Shown: piece after piece, positions 49,191 to 60,924 of the stretch
Layout of the letters: each line of letters opens with the position of its first letter
Numbering within the stretch: the first letter of the stretch is position 1
Origin: Micropterix aruncella
Taxonomy: Eukaryota > Arthropoda > Insecta > Lepidoptera > Micropterigidae
Length of the DNA: 64,000 bases
NCBI GenBank assembly: GCA_944548615.1
Contig: OX155971.1
Coordinates: forward strand, 24,262,782-24,326,781
Direction: 5' to 3'
Notes under the pieces: model-generated
The model's input: the letters and a program-made list of their open reading frames with translations, nothing else
Database searches by the model: none
Told to the model about the DNA's origin: nothing
Translations under genes and position numbers: made by a program

Positions 49191-49880
49191 TTATTTCTTT
49201 TTATTTGCAAGATAGCCAATTTGCAGGAATTTACGTTTTGAAAATATTATTTTCTGAATGACCACAACCTCGATTTTGGCATTTTTTAAGCGAGTTAAGA
49301 AAATTTTGAAGACTCGTCGGCAAAGAGGCCGTGAGTGAGATAGCAGCCATCTCTTCTCTAATTTTTGTTTATAATTGAAGCATAGTATTAGCTTATTAGT
49401 GTAGATATGACTCTTTAAATAACCCCACAAAAATAAATCTGCTGGGAACAAATTCGGACACCTGGGTGGCCACGGGGTGTCAACTCTCCTAGAAATCAGC
49501 TTTTCCGGAAAAACCTACCGGCGGGCGTTTGTTAGACGTTTGACAAGTATCTGATTTAGTCACAAAATTCCAGCAGCTGGTGGTGCCAGAAACTCTAGTA
49601 ATATTTTACATACTCAGTAAAGTTAACGGTGACCGTAAGCGGTGACCGTATGGTACTCTTCAAAAAAATAAGGGACAATGATTCCTTTTGTGAAAATTTC
49701 TGCCCATACAGCTACTTAGGCGAATCAATAGGCATTTCATGTAAGGCTTTAGGATTTTCACTGCTTCGATACCTGTAATTTTGTTTGTTAACGTGCCCGT
49801 TCAGGTGGAAATAGGCTTCGTCCGAAAACAAGATGTTGTCAAAATTACCGAGACGATCCAACATTGCTTCCGTTCGCACG
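49191..49880 (-). pseudogene. Tc1/mariner-type transposase relic
   Basis: Minus strand, from about 49870: FDNILFSDEAYFHLNGHVNK, then YRYRSSENPKALHE (the block around the second catalytic acid). After several stops and shifts it reads RGVDTPWPPRCPNLFPADLF, FLWGYLKSHIYTNK, then a C-terminal tail to 49191. The order FSDEAHFHL ... WPPRSPDLTP.DFFLWGYLK is the conserved second half of insect IS630/Tc1/mariner transposases. The DNA-binding half is missing and at least four stops interrupt it, so it is dead. Confidence 0.8.
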
Positions 49881-50284
49881 CTTTGGCGGGAACCCTAAAA
49901 ACCAAGCCACTATTGGGCACACTTGTTCGTGATTGAGTCTGGTTGGGTTATTTATGCATCGTGGCCGTGGGCGGATTGCTGGGGCGGCAATCGCTGGGCG
50001 GGCGGGTTTGTATGTTAGGCGAGCATTTCCTGGGCGGTTGTCGACTTTTACGAGCGGCCCATCGACGGCGCATAACCGTAATACTAAAATGCAAAATCCC
50101 CGATCGGGACACTTCGCACTGCGATAAAGACAAAACGTGGAGGAGTAACGAATACGGGTCGCGTATTTCCTTCACCGTATACAGCCAGACATGCTTCTTT
50201 GCCGAGTAGACACGATTTGTAAGGCATTTTTTGTGGACGCTTGGGACTTCCAATGTACGAGAGCAGACTGGACCACTTCGATGG

Positions 50285-50372
50285 AAGCTAATAGGCCGGC
50301 CCTGTTGCAGTTAGGCCACTAAGACCCATGTGTGTAAGCGTCGGTTAAACTCACGAGTCAACACCCGTGGTA
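50285..50372 (+). repeat. Left-end fragment of the GC-rich repeat
   Basis: CCCTGTTGCAGTTAGGCCAC, then TAAGACCC and CACGAGTCAACACCCGT, as at 58905-58976. Confidence 0.6.
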
Positions 50373-50596
50373 AATTTGTGGATTTCATGTTATAGCATTG
50401 AGTATACAAAGTAATGTTGTAGTTAATGAGAGAATTTTATAAATGTTGATATTCTGCCGATTTTGACCAGTTAGTGTCAGGGACATTAAAGATACTACGA
50501 TTATATTGTGTTGGAATTGAAAAGACAGACAATCGCGTTGACAACTCTAAAGGTATATACTGAACATTATTGTTGAAATATTAGGCTTAAGTTAAT

Positions 50597-51435
50597 GTCA
50601 TTCGACTTACTCAATGTCACATGTAGCCACAAGTTCTCAGCGTCCGTTTGCCACGAGGGTTTATGTGTCATTCGGCTTGCGAAGCTCACCTGCAGCCGCA
50701 AATTCCCAGAGTTTGTTTGTCAAGAGCGTTTATTTGTCATTCGACTTACTCAATAACAACTGTAGCCCTAATTTTCAAGCGTTTTATTTGCCATGAGGGT
50801 TAATTTGTCATTCGACTTGCTCAAAGTCACCTGCAGCCACAACTCCTCAGCGTCTGTTTGCCACGAGAGTTTATATGCCATTCGAATTACTCAATATCAC
50901 CTGCAACCACAAGTACCCAGCGTCAGTTTGCCACGAAAGTTTATTGATATTTCGACTTCATCGATGTCTTCTGCAGACACAAGTTCCCAGCGTCCGTTTG
51001 CGACGAGGGTTTATTTGTCATTCAACAAGCCTAATGTCACATGCAAATACAAGTTCCCAGCGTTCGTTTGCCACGAGGGTTTATTTGTCATTCAACTCGC
51101 CCAATGTCACCTGCAGATACAAGTTCCCAGCGTCTGTTGGTCACGAGGGTTTATTTGTCATTCGACTAGGACTAGCTCATTGTCACCTGCAGCCACAAGT
51201 TGACAGCGCCTATTTTCCACGAGGGTTTCTATGTCATTCGACTTAATCATTGTCACTTGATTCCACGAGTTTCCAGCGACTGTTTGTCACTAGGGTTTAT
51301 TTGTCATTCAACTTACTCAATGTCACCTGCAGCCGTACGTTTGCTACTAGGGCTTACCTATCTTTCCACTTACTCAATATCAATAGCAGCAGCAACTTCA
51401 CAGTGTCCGTTTGCCATGAGGGCTTATGTGTAGCA
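50597..51435. repeat. 70-bp minisatellite, about 12 units
   Basis: The unit includes TGTCATTCGACTTACTCAAT, GTCACCTGCAGCCACAAGTT, CCCAGCGTCCGTTTGCCACG and AGGGTTTAT. Units are 69-74 bp and diverge by perhaps 10-20 percent. Frames of 60-136 codons across it are by-products of the repeat. Confidence 0.92.
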
Positions 51436-51796
51436 CTTATTTTCTCGGAGACCACAATACGAAGCAGATCACTGTCTGTAAATTCGGGTATCATGTAATT
51501 ATTCGGAGTATTTTTTTGGAGAAAACAATGCGTGCGCTTTCAAAATTTTCTAATTAGCAATAAATAATCGCGATAATACCAGCAGCTGTCATAAATTTAA
51601 CTGGCCCGTGCGTGCGACCTAATTTTAAAACGCAACAAGCAGGGCTGAAATACTTGGAACTTTTTAAATCTAGCTTATTTTCTACGTATTTTGATTACGA
51701 AATGCAGTAGTCAAACAATATCGTAGCTAAAATGAGAAAGCCGACAAAAAACGGCAAATCGATATATTTTAAAGAAAGAACAATTTGTTTTTGGTC

Positions 51797-52080
51797 TTGT
51801 TTGTTTGTTTGTTTGTTTCTACTCTTTAGTGTGAAATTTCACAATGGGCGGGTTTATTGTCAAATCACAATTTCTTACAACCAACCTGCTATGACGTGTT
51901 TATATGTATGTGTGCGTGTAACATGTATGTAGGTGTGTGTCTTGTTATTGCATTCGATCGACAGAATTGAAAATGCAATTTCGTTAATTTAATCCCAACG
52001 GAAAATGGTGACCCAGCCGGGAATCGAAACCGGGACCTTACAATGTAAGATCAGGCGATCTAACCACGTGCCACCGGGTC
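51797..52080 (-). mobile_element. tRNA-headed SINE, copy 1
   Basis: On the minus strand the head (52080-52006) folds like a tRNA. The acceptor GACCCGG pairs with CTGGGTC. Box A lies in TGGCACGTGGTTAGATCGCC and box B is GGTTTCGATTCCC. The head is followed by A and an encoded CCA. A ~190-bp body follows, then a (GTTT)/(AAAC)n tail at 51797-51819. A second copy is at 60925-61213. Confidence 0.8.
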
Positions 52081-52183
52081 TTCAGGCCGAGTTAATAGGT
52101 GAATATAGCAAGCTTGCATTTAGGTGTCAATGAATTTTAGACTTACTATACTGTCGTAAACATCACTGGAATATTTCAGTATA

Positions 52184-52185
<2 letters not shown>

Positions 52186-52233
<48 letters not shown>
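52186..52233. repeat. (CT)n microsatellite
   Basis: About 24 uninterrupted TC units. Confidence 0.98.
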
Positions 52234-52234
<1 letters not shown>

Positions 52235-52236
<2 letters not shown>

Positions 52237-53655
52237 TTCGTTACTAGCTCTTTATTACTAGCTCGAGGTGAAAAACCATATACTAATGATCTGAATCACT
52301 TTTCGAGTTAGGAAACAACATGAAATGGTTAATTAATAATTATTAGTCTAAGACAATGTTTTTGTTATATAATTAAATGGTAAGGTTTTATGAGCCTCAA
52401 TAAATAAATAAATTGTTTAATAAATAAATAAATAGTATTCAATATACTACATATACTATACTATAAATAATTATTGTTTAACTTTGGACTACTTAGCTAA
52501 TTAGCCACGTCAACATGCAGGAACGATTTCTCGCTTAAACCCGTAAAGAGAATAATTGGCGATGTGTCTACATATTGTCTGTTGACTTTAATAAAGTACA
52601 AGTGCTCAGTTACTCATGGTAATAGCACTTTGGCCGATATATTCTAAAGATAATTCCTTACGACTTAGATATTTGAGTCAGTCAAATTGAGTTGATGACG
52701 TGTGAGCGAAAAACAACCCTGCCAAAAACCTGACGGCCGCGAAGAGGAAGAACGAAAAAAAACTAAACTGTCAAATGTTGACTGTCTTTTACGAAAACGG
52801 CGATTTCTATTTAAGACGCTGCTTTCTCCTTATTTGAGAAAAATGGAAACGGCACGTACACAATGACACTCGAGATGACATAACGATCCTAACACTATCA
52901 CTCATTTCTAAATCTGTTCGAGCGTCAAGTTATGGTGGAATAATGAAACGGAAAACACACATAGATAAATCCTAAACACATACACCACTCCTTTTTTTGG
53001 ACAGTCGTTTATGAAATGAAAACGAAAACATCACGCTTAAAATCTTTCCATAGGCCCGTTGCCGGGAAAGCTTTCTGGTGACACTACTGTTTTTTTTATA
53101 TAGTTTTATCCACTTTCTGATAGTATGAGTATCAATTATTACTGTTCCGCAACTTGTACACTAATCGTAGTCTATCTCCCTCCTAAATAGGGTAACCACA
53201 AAGCCTTTTAAGGCGACGACTATTGTCAACGGCTTCGGGCGATTGGGCGGAGCCAACGCGTGATAAGAGAACTGGAATCGCCGCGCGGCCGATAGCGGCT
53301 TGTAGAGTGACCATACGTACGAAAATAGTGTACGTTCAAGATTCTAAGGTATTAAATAAATAAAAGTACGTAATGTGAAATAATAATCGGATTTGTATTG
53401 TAATCATTCTCTTATTGTTAGAAAATTTGGTAAACAAGAATTACGTAATTACGTAAACAAAAACGCCCGCAATTAGCAAAAAAACATAGGATAAAGGTAA
53501 TAAAAAACATAGGATAATGAACTAGTCGATCCTAGGCATACGAGGAATATGATCATTAGAGACCCCTCTTATATAGTTAGTGCTATACAGGGGCGCAAAT
53601 AGAAAAGGGATGAGGAAAAAAAACAAGAAACGAAAAATGACGATTTTGAATCAAG
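52235..53655. other. No gene seen
   Basis: AT-rich with an AATAAATAAATAA tract (52400-52432). A GC-rich patch lies at 53215-53310 (GGGCGATTGGGCGGAGCCAA). A related GGGCGGAGCCAA occurs at 48503. No frame is convincing. Confidence 0.45.
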
Positions 53656-56059
53656 TCAATAAAGACGAAGACACGCTTCGTAATCAAAGTCCTGGTATAG
53701 TTGCTGAATCGGCAAAAGGTGTTGTGGCGCTGCGTATATTAAATTGTGCATTTCTATGCTTCTTTTAAATCCTTCTACCATGATGGTGGATACCATTCCG
53801 GTTGATGGACCTGAAAATGTAATTGACGTAAATGATAAATAAAATTGTTTCAAATATGAAATATATTGTGGTAATAATTGCTATTTCAAATACCAGAATA
53901 ATTTTTGTAGCAATCATGCTCCTTAGGTGTGACATATTTCTTCGAAGCTTGGGCGCATATGCAGCAGTATTTATTTTTGACAGCCATAAAGAGAATTTTC
54001 CCGGTTCTTTTCCCTATTATTGCAGCTGCGCCTGATAAGGCTGAGTAATTTTTCCTATAAGACCTTTTTCCCCAGCAGCCATCGGCTATAACGTCAATAA
54101 ATGGTATGCCGTTGTCAGTAACTTTATCATCATCAAAAGCCAATCTACGTTCTTCTTTAGCGGCTTCATTCATCGACTGGGTTGTTTCTTTTTCCCAAAC
54201 TTTGTTTATAGTTTCCAATCTTTTATTAAATATTGTATATGATATTTGGGGCAAGTCCATTCCGGCTAATAATTAATTTAGCTGTGAATGGCCACAACCT
54301 ATTGCTATTGCGCCCGCAACTGTGTTAATATTTATGTCAGTTTCAGGGTTATTGCAACAAATGACAAAGGTTTCATTACACATCTTACATTTTAGTTTTA
54401 AATTCGAAAGTAGCCCCAATTTACGTTCAGATATTATTTCTATTGATTTCAAACCACAGTCTATACTCCCATGTGAAGATATTTGTTGAAGCTCTTTTAA
54501 AAATTGTGTTATATTCAATATTCGCATTCCATTGACTACTTCTCCATTCTCTCTGAAAAGAAAATACACCTAATAAGAATTCTGTAATTGACATTGTCGG
54601 TTTTCTACAAACAAAACATATGATAGGTACAACAGAAAGCTATGCGCAAGTTATGCTGATGTCACAGTAATAATAATTATGCTTTGACCTGTCAGAGAAT
54701 GACTTCTCATTTTCTGTACCAATATGCAAGGCTTCCTCCTCAGCAATTATTGTTTCGTTCACTTCAGATCTACACATAGATAAACAATGATATTAGGTAT
54801 AGTTATTCCTGCAAAAACAAAGTAAGGGTCGTTTTTCTACTAGTGCTGAGTTTGAATATCAAGCAAACCATGAATGCTATAATGGAATCCTTAGCTAAGT
54901 CCAAAATTTCGAAATTTGAATTCGAATTCCGAAATTATCGAAATTTAACCGAAATTCCGAATTTCAAATGTCAAAATGTCAAGTGCGAAATTCGAACTTG
55001 AATGTTAAGTTCGTAATTCGAAGTAGAATGTCAAGTTCGAAATTCGAAGTAAAATGTCAAGTTCGAAATTCGAAGTAGAATTTCAAGTTCGAAATTCGTA
55101 GTAGAATGTCAAGTTCGAAATTCGAAGTAAAATGTCAACTTCGAAATTCGAAGTAGAATTTCAAGTTTGAAATTCATAGTAGAATGTCAAGTTCGAAATT
55201 CAAAGCACAATTTCAAGTTTCAAATTCGAAGTAGCATTTCAAGTTTAAAAACTGACAAATTAAAAAAAATACTGTCTTTACCTACAGCGTTACAAAGTCA
55301 GTCAGTGAGTCAGGGATGCGCGTAACTATGTTATAAGTAGGTTTATTATTATTACTACTAAATTTTTGGCTACAACCCATAATTATCTTTTTGCAACAAA
55401 AACAACCCCCTCCAAACAAAGTATAATTTACGTCATACTACGAAAACCCGAATTAAATTTTGTCGCTTTACGAATGAATTTAGTAAACCGATGGTTCAAC
55501 TTATATTTGTACTTTTACTTGCAGGTTTCATATAGAAATCGGCCCTAAATCGATTTTCAAATTCAATATTCAAGTTTGATATTTGATTTCAAAATAATAT
55601 TCTGATTCCGACAGTTCTGATAAAACTTTCAAGTTCTGATAAAACATAATTATTGTTCGAATTACACTAAAATCAAAATATTAAATTAGGTATGCATTTA
55701 CCTGTGAGCATTACCTACCTTTTGATGTAGTTTTGTTTACCTACACTGTTTACTCACCTCGTCTGTGAATTTACATCTTCAGAATTAGTGTTGTTTCGTA
55801 TTCGCCTAAAATAAAAACAGTAATCACGTCAGTTTATAAAATAAAAGAAGTAATTTATTTTATGTGTTAATTAGTTAAATTGTTGCACGAATCCTATTCG
55901 TGTGGTCACCCCAATTTGACGTCAGGCAAAGAGCATCAGAGTAGACAAATGGTAATAATATACACGTAATAATACACTAAAACACGTTACTTACCTTAAT
56001 AATCTATTTTTCTCTAATATACTGTGTTTAAGTTTTAACATTTTTGAGTTTCTGGCCAT
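53656..56059 (-). pseudogene. Mutator-like transposase-domain gene, five exons, one nonsense codon
   Basis: A spliced gene on the minus strand, antisense to the receptor intron. Proposed exons are 56059-55995 (MARNSKMLKLKHSILEKNRL, donor GTAAGT), 55805-55758 (donor GTGAGT), 54769-54689 (donor GTCAAA), 54552-53894, and 53810-53656. All phases agree (2,2,2,1). The long exon carries GMRILNITQF, the pair CKMCNETF, DKVTDNGIPFIDVIADGCWG, KRSYRKNYSALSGAAAIIG and CCICAQASKK...HDCYKNYS. After the intron comes GPSTGMVSTIMVEGFKRSIE. This is the Mutator-like transposase domain (PF20700 type) widespread in insects; VIADGxW holds a likely catalytic Asp. A TAA at 54275-54273 (after GCGHSQLN) interrupts it, and the C-terminal half after MHNLIY is replaced. 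Probably a recently inactivated transposon gene. Confidence 0.8.
54905..55255. repeat. 27-bp tandem repeat with TTCGAA palindromes
   Basis: About ten units of TGTCAAGTTCGAAATTCGAA plus GTAGAA or GTAAAA. It lies in the second intron of the Mutator-like gene. The left part is less regular and built from TTCGAAATTT-type blocks. Confidence 0.9.
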
Positions 56060-56154
56060 TTTGTTTTTAATTATCGTAATTTATCTCGTTCGGAGCGCAG
56101 CGTCAGCATCCACCCGTGACAGTGGTCGCGGTCATACTGACTCTCGTCGCCGGC

Positions 56155-56500
56155 GAGGCCCGCTTTATAACTCGCGCACCAATTTTGTTCGAAAAAGCAA
56201 AATCGGATATTATTCTTTGACTTTTCGAAAAAATTCACAGATAAGAAGATAGATAATTAAATTATCTTTAAAATGGTGCAGCTTTCATAATAATACACTA
56301 GATAGTATTTGCGTAATTCTCGTTTTTGTGTTCGGTTAGACCTCATTTCACAAATTAATTACACTATGTAATATAAACAAAATCTAAAATATTCACAGAT
56401 TAGAATATTAGGTAAATGCTCTTGTTTAACATGTATTTTTTTCGAATCGTAAGCAGTACTCGTTTAGACGTAATTATCAGTTTAAAATCATTAAAGTCGT
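56155..56500. repeat. Dispersed repeat, second copy of 27600-27930
   Basis: Shares CGGATATTATTCTTTGAC, TTAAAATGGTGCAG, ATTACACTATGTAATATAAA and GAATCGTAAGCAGTACTCG with the first copy. It lies about 100 bp upstream of the Mutator-like gene start and so may be part of that transposon's end. Confidence 0.8.
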
Positions 56501-56504
56501 ATAT

Positions 56505-57295
56505 CAGCGCCTTAATAGACACTAATTTACGTCGCGTCTCCTTAATGGGATGTCCGTGAGATATGGACAATTACAAATTTAATGCTGGCACGATTGTAGT
56601 AGTTACCCTCGTGTCCCATTCTGATGGTGGACAGTAAACACAATCGGTCTACATTATTATGATTACACGCAAATTATGGATGGCCCCCCGTTAGGCGCGC
56701 ACTAAGTTGCTACTATTTTTGGAATGAAATTATTAATCATCGCTTATCAGGAAAATGTCAACGAAAGCGATGGTTCGTTAATAAGTAGTTTGCCGCGTGT
56801 GTGCCTAGTAAATAATTTAATTATTACTTATTCCTGATTACAACTTCAAGATAAATATAAAAAATATGCGTCAGCTCCGACGTGCGAATGAAGTTCGATT
56901 GTCATTGAACATACAATAGTCAAAGGGGACAAATAAACGCATCTCTTATATAATTGAAAGCATGTATATACCACAAATATACTAGAATATACCACGCGAC
57001 CAGCCTGAGAAATCGATAGAGGAATAGAAAGAGAACGCTTCATATGGGCCCTCTCTATCTCTATCCTTCTTTAGTCGCGCATGCGCGGGACAAGGATCGG
57101 AATAAATTCTTATACTCAATTAAAGAATGATAAACGCGCATGTACGACTAGACAATGCTAGAGCGGTCCCATATGCAGCTATCTCTTTTTATTCCGATAT
57201 CGCATTCACTCACAGTCCACATTCATACTCCCGCGGTCTATACTATTTATGCTGTGGTACCTATATAAAATTGCTTGCTTGATTGATTAATTGAT
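56505..57295. other. No gene seen
   Basis: Unassigned; short frames only. Confidence 0.45.
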
Positions 57296-57296
57296 T

Positions 57297-57475
57297 GATC
57301 GATCTGATCTGATCTGTTCTGGTCTGGCCTAGTCTGTTCTAGTCTGGTCTGGTCTGGTCTGGTTTGATATCGATTTTGACTTCGACGTCGATTTCGACTT
57401 CGACTTCGATTTCGATTTCGACTTCGACTTCGACGACTTCGACTTCGACTTCGACTTCAGCTTCGACTTAGCCTT
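57297..57475. repeat. Compound microsatellite (TCTGG/TCTGA)n and (TTCGAC)n
   Basis: GATCTGATCTGATCTG, then GTCTGGTCTGGTCTGG, then GACTTCGACTTCGACTTCG. The hexamer could encode Asp-Phe/Val-Glu-like repeats but no open gene surrounds it. Confidence 0.95.
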
Positions 57476-57910
57476 CTTAGTCGACTTAGTTTTCTGTTTT
57501 GTATTGTTGCACTGTTTTCAATTTTCGAACTTTACTGACAATACACGCAATGATTTTTGTTAACGTTTGATTTTACCGTCCATCAAATTCTTTTACCGGC
57601 GGTTTTAAAAGTAATTGATTCTTAAGAAGTAAACTACAAAAATATATTATTTAAGGCCCTAAATTCTAACGTACCTACTAAAAATATAGTGTAGGCTAAG
57701 GCCTTCCGGAAGCATATTATCAAATAGTATGAACATGCTGAAATTCAGACGAGGATTAGTTTAAAACATGCTGAAATTCAGACGAGGAGTGACCTGGTAG
57801 CCCTCGAGGAAACAACGACATTTGGCGGAGGAGCTCCCCTTGGCAAGATGATTGCCATGAGGAAAATCACTCTAAAATCCATCTTGTGAAGCGACATCTG
57901 ACTTCTAAGT

Positions 57911-58400
57911 ACTTTGGAGTTGTCGACCACTACGGGTGAATTCACTACCCTAACTAGAGTTGTCAACTACAACGGGCGAATTCGTCACCTCAGGAAGTTT
58001 TAACGAAATATGAATCTCTTTCCGAGTAGGGCTATCGGCTACCCAATTCCGGGTGAACAGCCGGACAAAAGATGCCGTGGTCCGAGATAGATTCGGTTTA
58101 CTTACACGGTTTCACCGCTTCGTAAGGGAGAGGACAGCGCAAGCGACCTCTAACCGGTTGAGAGACTGGAGTAATCTGGTCGCAACTAGAAGAAAGGGCG
58201 TGAGTGTAAGCCCGCTGGGTAACATACCTGGATATCTTGCGGATAAGGCGTTGGCGTCTTACGGGAATGTGGCGGAGCTTGACGGTGGACTGTTTTATCC
58301 TAAGCTTCTGCGCTCACCTCACGGGAGACAGAACGATCAAATTTCATTTAAACTTCCTGATGTGACGGGTTCGCCCATTGTGGTTGACAGCTCTAGTTGT
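57911..58400 (+). repeat. GC-rich interspersed repeat, copy A, with inverted ends
   Basis: Left part 57953-58005 (CTAGAGTTGTCAACTACAAC, GGCGAATTCGTCACCTCAGG) is the inverse of the right end 58345-58399 (CTGATGTGACGGGTTCGCCC, GGTTGACAGCTCTAGTTG). 57911-57952 is one more partial left end. The interior (GGATGCCGTGGTCCG-type phrases, GTAAGGGAGAGGAC, CCGCTGGGTAACATACCTGG) is shared with copies B and C. The 128-codon frame at 58053 is not conserved between copies. Confidence 0.65.
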
Positions 58401-58536
58401 CCTTTAGCTTGGTCACAGGTTCGAAGTCTACCTACCTAATTTGAGCGGTAATTCAGTTCGAAATTATCGCAAACGATGGTGCCCTTTGAACGTCTTTCTC
58501 ATGTATGTAATACACGTTTTACGTTTCGACTCCCCC

Positions 58537-58602
58537 CCCCCCCCCTCACGCTGCTTAGAAAATGTATAATATCGTTGCCAGACCCCCCCACCCCCCCAGT
58601 TA
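58537..58602. repeat. Poly-C tracts
   Basis: Two runs, one of about 15 C and one of CCCCCCCACCCCCCC, separated by about 35 bp. They may form G-quadruplex or i-motif structures. Confidence 0.9.
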
Positions 58603-58894
58603 TTCCGTATGTGTATAGGCGCCGGAGTGCGCAGTCGATTTCCTGACGACGTCCGTTGCTAAAGCCGCCCAGCAGCGTCTCCGAAGGATCTGATCTGATA
58701 AGAAGGATTCCTGGTATTCAATATTGTAAATATTTAATAAGCTAGCATTTTCAGAATCCGAGATATTAGACTTTATGTTGTTGACCCGGCTTTGTTGCTC
58801 ACGAGTGTATTGTAATCATTTTTTTTTTGTCAATTTTATTATTTTTAGAGTGGTTTACGGCAATTCCGCAATTTCTTACTGCTGATTCTTTGTG

Positions 58895-59595
58895 GGAGCT
58901 AACGGGCCCTGTTGCAGTTTGGCCACTAAGACCCAGTTGTATAGGGTCGATCAAAGGCACGGGTCAACACCCATCCGGCGGCCTCCACGCAGAAATGTAA
59001 ACCCGGGTAGAACCCTGGCCTGCGGGCCAGTCTCCCCTATGAGTCAACCTTCGGGCGCTCCTGGCAGGGTTTGCGCACCGTACGGCGTCAGCCAATCGAT
59101 TTTGCATTCCGACTAACAGCCGGGGGAGTCTGGGAACAGTAATGTCTTCTACAGAGCGGGGGTAGTTGTAAACCTTATGGCAACTGCTCTTGAAACGACC
59201 ATTCGGCCACCCGATCCCGAGTGAATAAGACTGGCAAAGGATGCCGTGGTCCGCGATAGATTCGATAGACATTGTATCACCGCTTCATAAGGCAGAGGAC
59301 CGCGCAAAATACCTCGATCCTGTAACCAGTCGGGAGGTATCCTGAGGGGATTATTCCAGACGTAGATATAATTCTAAACTGGTAGCCAGGGGCGAGGCTG
59401 CCCGCTGAGTACCTTTTCCGATGCCTCACCGTAAAACGTTGGCATCTGGCCGGCAGTTGGCGTAACTATACTGTGGGTTGTTTTTCGTCCTAATTATTCT
59501 GAGCTCACCTCACGGGAGATAAAACGATCTAATATCCTTAAAACTTTCTGAGGTGACGGGTTCACCCGTTGTAGTTGAAAGCTCTAGTTGCTCAT
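58895..59595 (+). repeat. GC-rich interspersed repeat, copy B (longest)
   Basis: Runs from GGGCCCTGTTGCAGTTTGG to GTTGAAAGCTCTAGTTG. It contains CACGGGTCAACACCCATC, CAGCCAATCGATTTTGCATT, ATGCCGTGGTCCGCGATAG, and a right end CTGAGGTGACGGGTTCACCC. No conserved frame and no tail. Class unknown. Confidence 0.65.
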
Positions 59596-59629
59596 TCTTT
59601 GTCAAGTTGTGTAACTAGTTTAAGATTAA

Positions 59630-60036
59630 TTTATTATACCTCCTTGGGATTCCTGATTTTTTATTCTTTTTTTAATGTTGCAAATGTTGATGATGGCTGA
59701 AATGACAGATGGATGTGCACATTATTATTCCAACTATCATAGTTTTAATGAAACCTCAAAAGTATGACATAAAAAGTAATTATTTTTTCTATGAAACTTG
59801 CCTAACCATATATGTTTCATAATCCTGGTTGAATTCATATAAGTATTAGTGGACGCTAACGAGCTTAAAATCTGCATAATGTGCAACAAAAGACTTGATT
59901 TGTTTCATAAATGGAGCTGCCGCTAGCACTGGTAGGTTTTAGCTCAATTAAAATTAGATATACTCTAGCTAGACAACAGTGCATATCTCCATTATCGTAT
60001 TACGTAGCTTTCTTCTACAATATTTTAAATGAAATA
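59630..60036. other. No gene seen
   Basis: AT-rich spacer. Confidence 0.5.
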
Positions 60037-60120
60037 AATTCAAATTCAAATTCAAATCCTTTATTTCTCAAAAATCATAATAGAGATACAAATTGATTAA
60101 ACCTAACCTGACTGGATCGC
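60037..60120 (-). mobile_element. LINE 3' tail relic
   Basis: The (AAATTC)n tract at 60037-60057 followed by CCTTTATTTCTC is the reverse of a typical LINE 3' end (GAGAAATAAAGGATTTGAAT). Confidence 0.5.
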
Positions 60121-60174
60121 TCAAGACGTCCGCACTAAGGTAAGCTCTGAAACGTATAAATTAATACTGCCTAA

Positions 60175-60335
60175 TCTATACTAATATTATAAAGAGGTAA
60201 AGTTTGTGACGTTGTAGGAAGTAATCTCTGGATCTACTGAATCGATATTGAAAATTCTTTTATCAATAGAAAGCCACGTTATTTGTGAGCGTCATAGGCT
60301 ATATATTAATCCGAAAAATGAAAAGACTTTTTCAG
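60175..60335 (+). mobile_element. Helitron 5' end, truncated
   Basis: Starts TCTATACTAATATTATAAAG after an A, the classic 5' terminus of lepidopteran Helitrons. The similarity stops where GC-rich repeat copy C begins. No 3' terminus found. Confidence 0.65.
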
Positions 60336-60339
60336 GGTC

Positions 60340-60924
60340 GGTCATACTCACGGGTCAACTCCCATCGGGCGGCCTCCACGCATGAAGTGCGAGCCCGGGC
60401 AGAACTCTGGCCTGAGGGCTAGTTTCTCCCAGGAGTCAATCTTCTGGGGCTCCTGGACTGTCTGCGCACCATGCGGCCTCAGCCAATCGATTGTGCATTC
60501 TGACTAATAGTCGGGGGAGTCTGGAAACAGGACTGTCTCCTATAGAGCGGGGGTAGTTGTTCACCCTACCCGATCCCGGGTGAACAGCCGGGCAAAGAAT
60601 GCCGTGGTCCGCGATGATTCGGTAGACACCGTTTCACCGCAACGTAAGGGAGAGGACTGCGCAAGCGACCTCGAACTTGATAGTCGGGAGCCCGGAGTAA
60701 TCTGGTTGGAACTGGTAGTAAGAGCGTGAGTGTCAGCCCGCTGGGTAACATACCTGGCTATCTCGCGGTTACGGCTTTGGCCTCTTACGGGCATGTAGCA
60801 GAGCTTGACTGTAGCCTGTTTCGTCCTGAGTCGTCTGCGCTCACCTCACTGGAGACAGAACGATCAAATTTCTTTGAAACTTCCTGAGGTGACGGGTTTG
60901 CCCGTTGTAGTTTACAGCTATAGT
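60340..60924 (+). repeat. GC-rich interspersed repeat, copy C
   Basis: Shares with copy B CACGGGTCAACTCCCATC, CAGCCAATCGATTGTGCATT and ATGCCGTGGTCCGCGATG, and the right end CTGAGGTGACGGGTTTGCCC. It is directly followed by the SINE head. Confidence 0.65.

Noticed and set aside
50597..51435. A protein of repeated VYLSF..LNVTC units
   Set aside because: The unit is about 70 bp, not a multiple of three, so frames shift between units. Overlapping frames are by-products.
52006..52080. A genuine tRNA gene
   Set aside because: It folds well, but the downstream body and tail are shared with 60925-61213, so it is a SINE head. The genomic CCA also argues against a eukaryotic tRNA gene.
58053..58439. 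A 128-codon gene
   Set aside because: The same repeat in copies B and C does not keep the frame.
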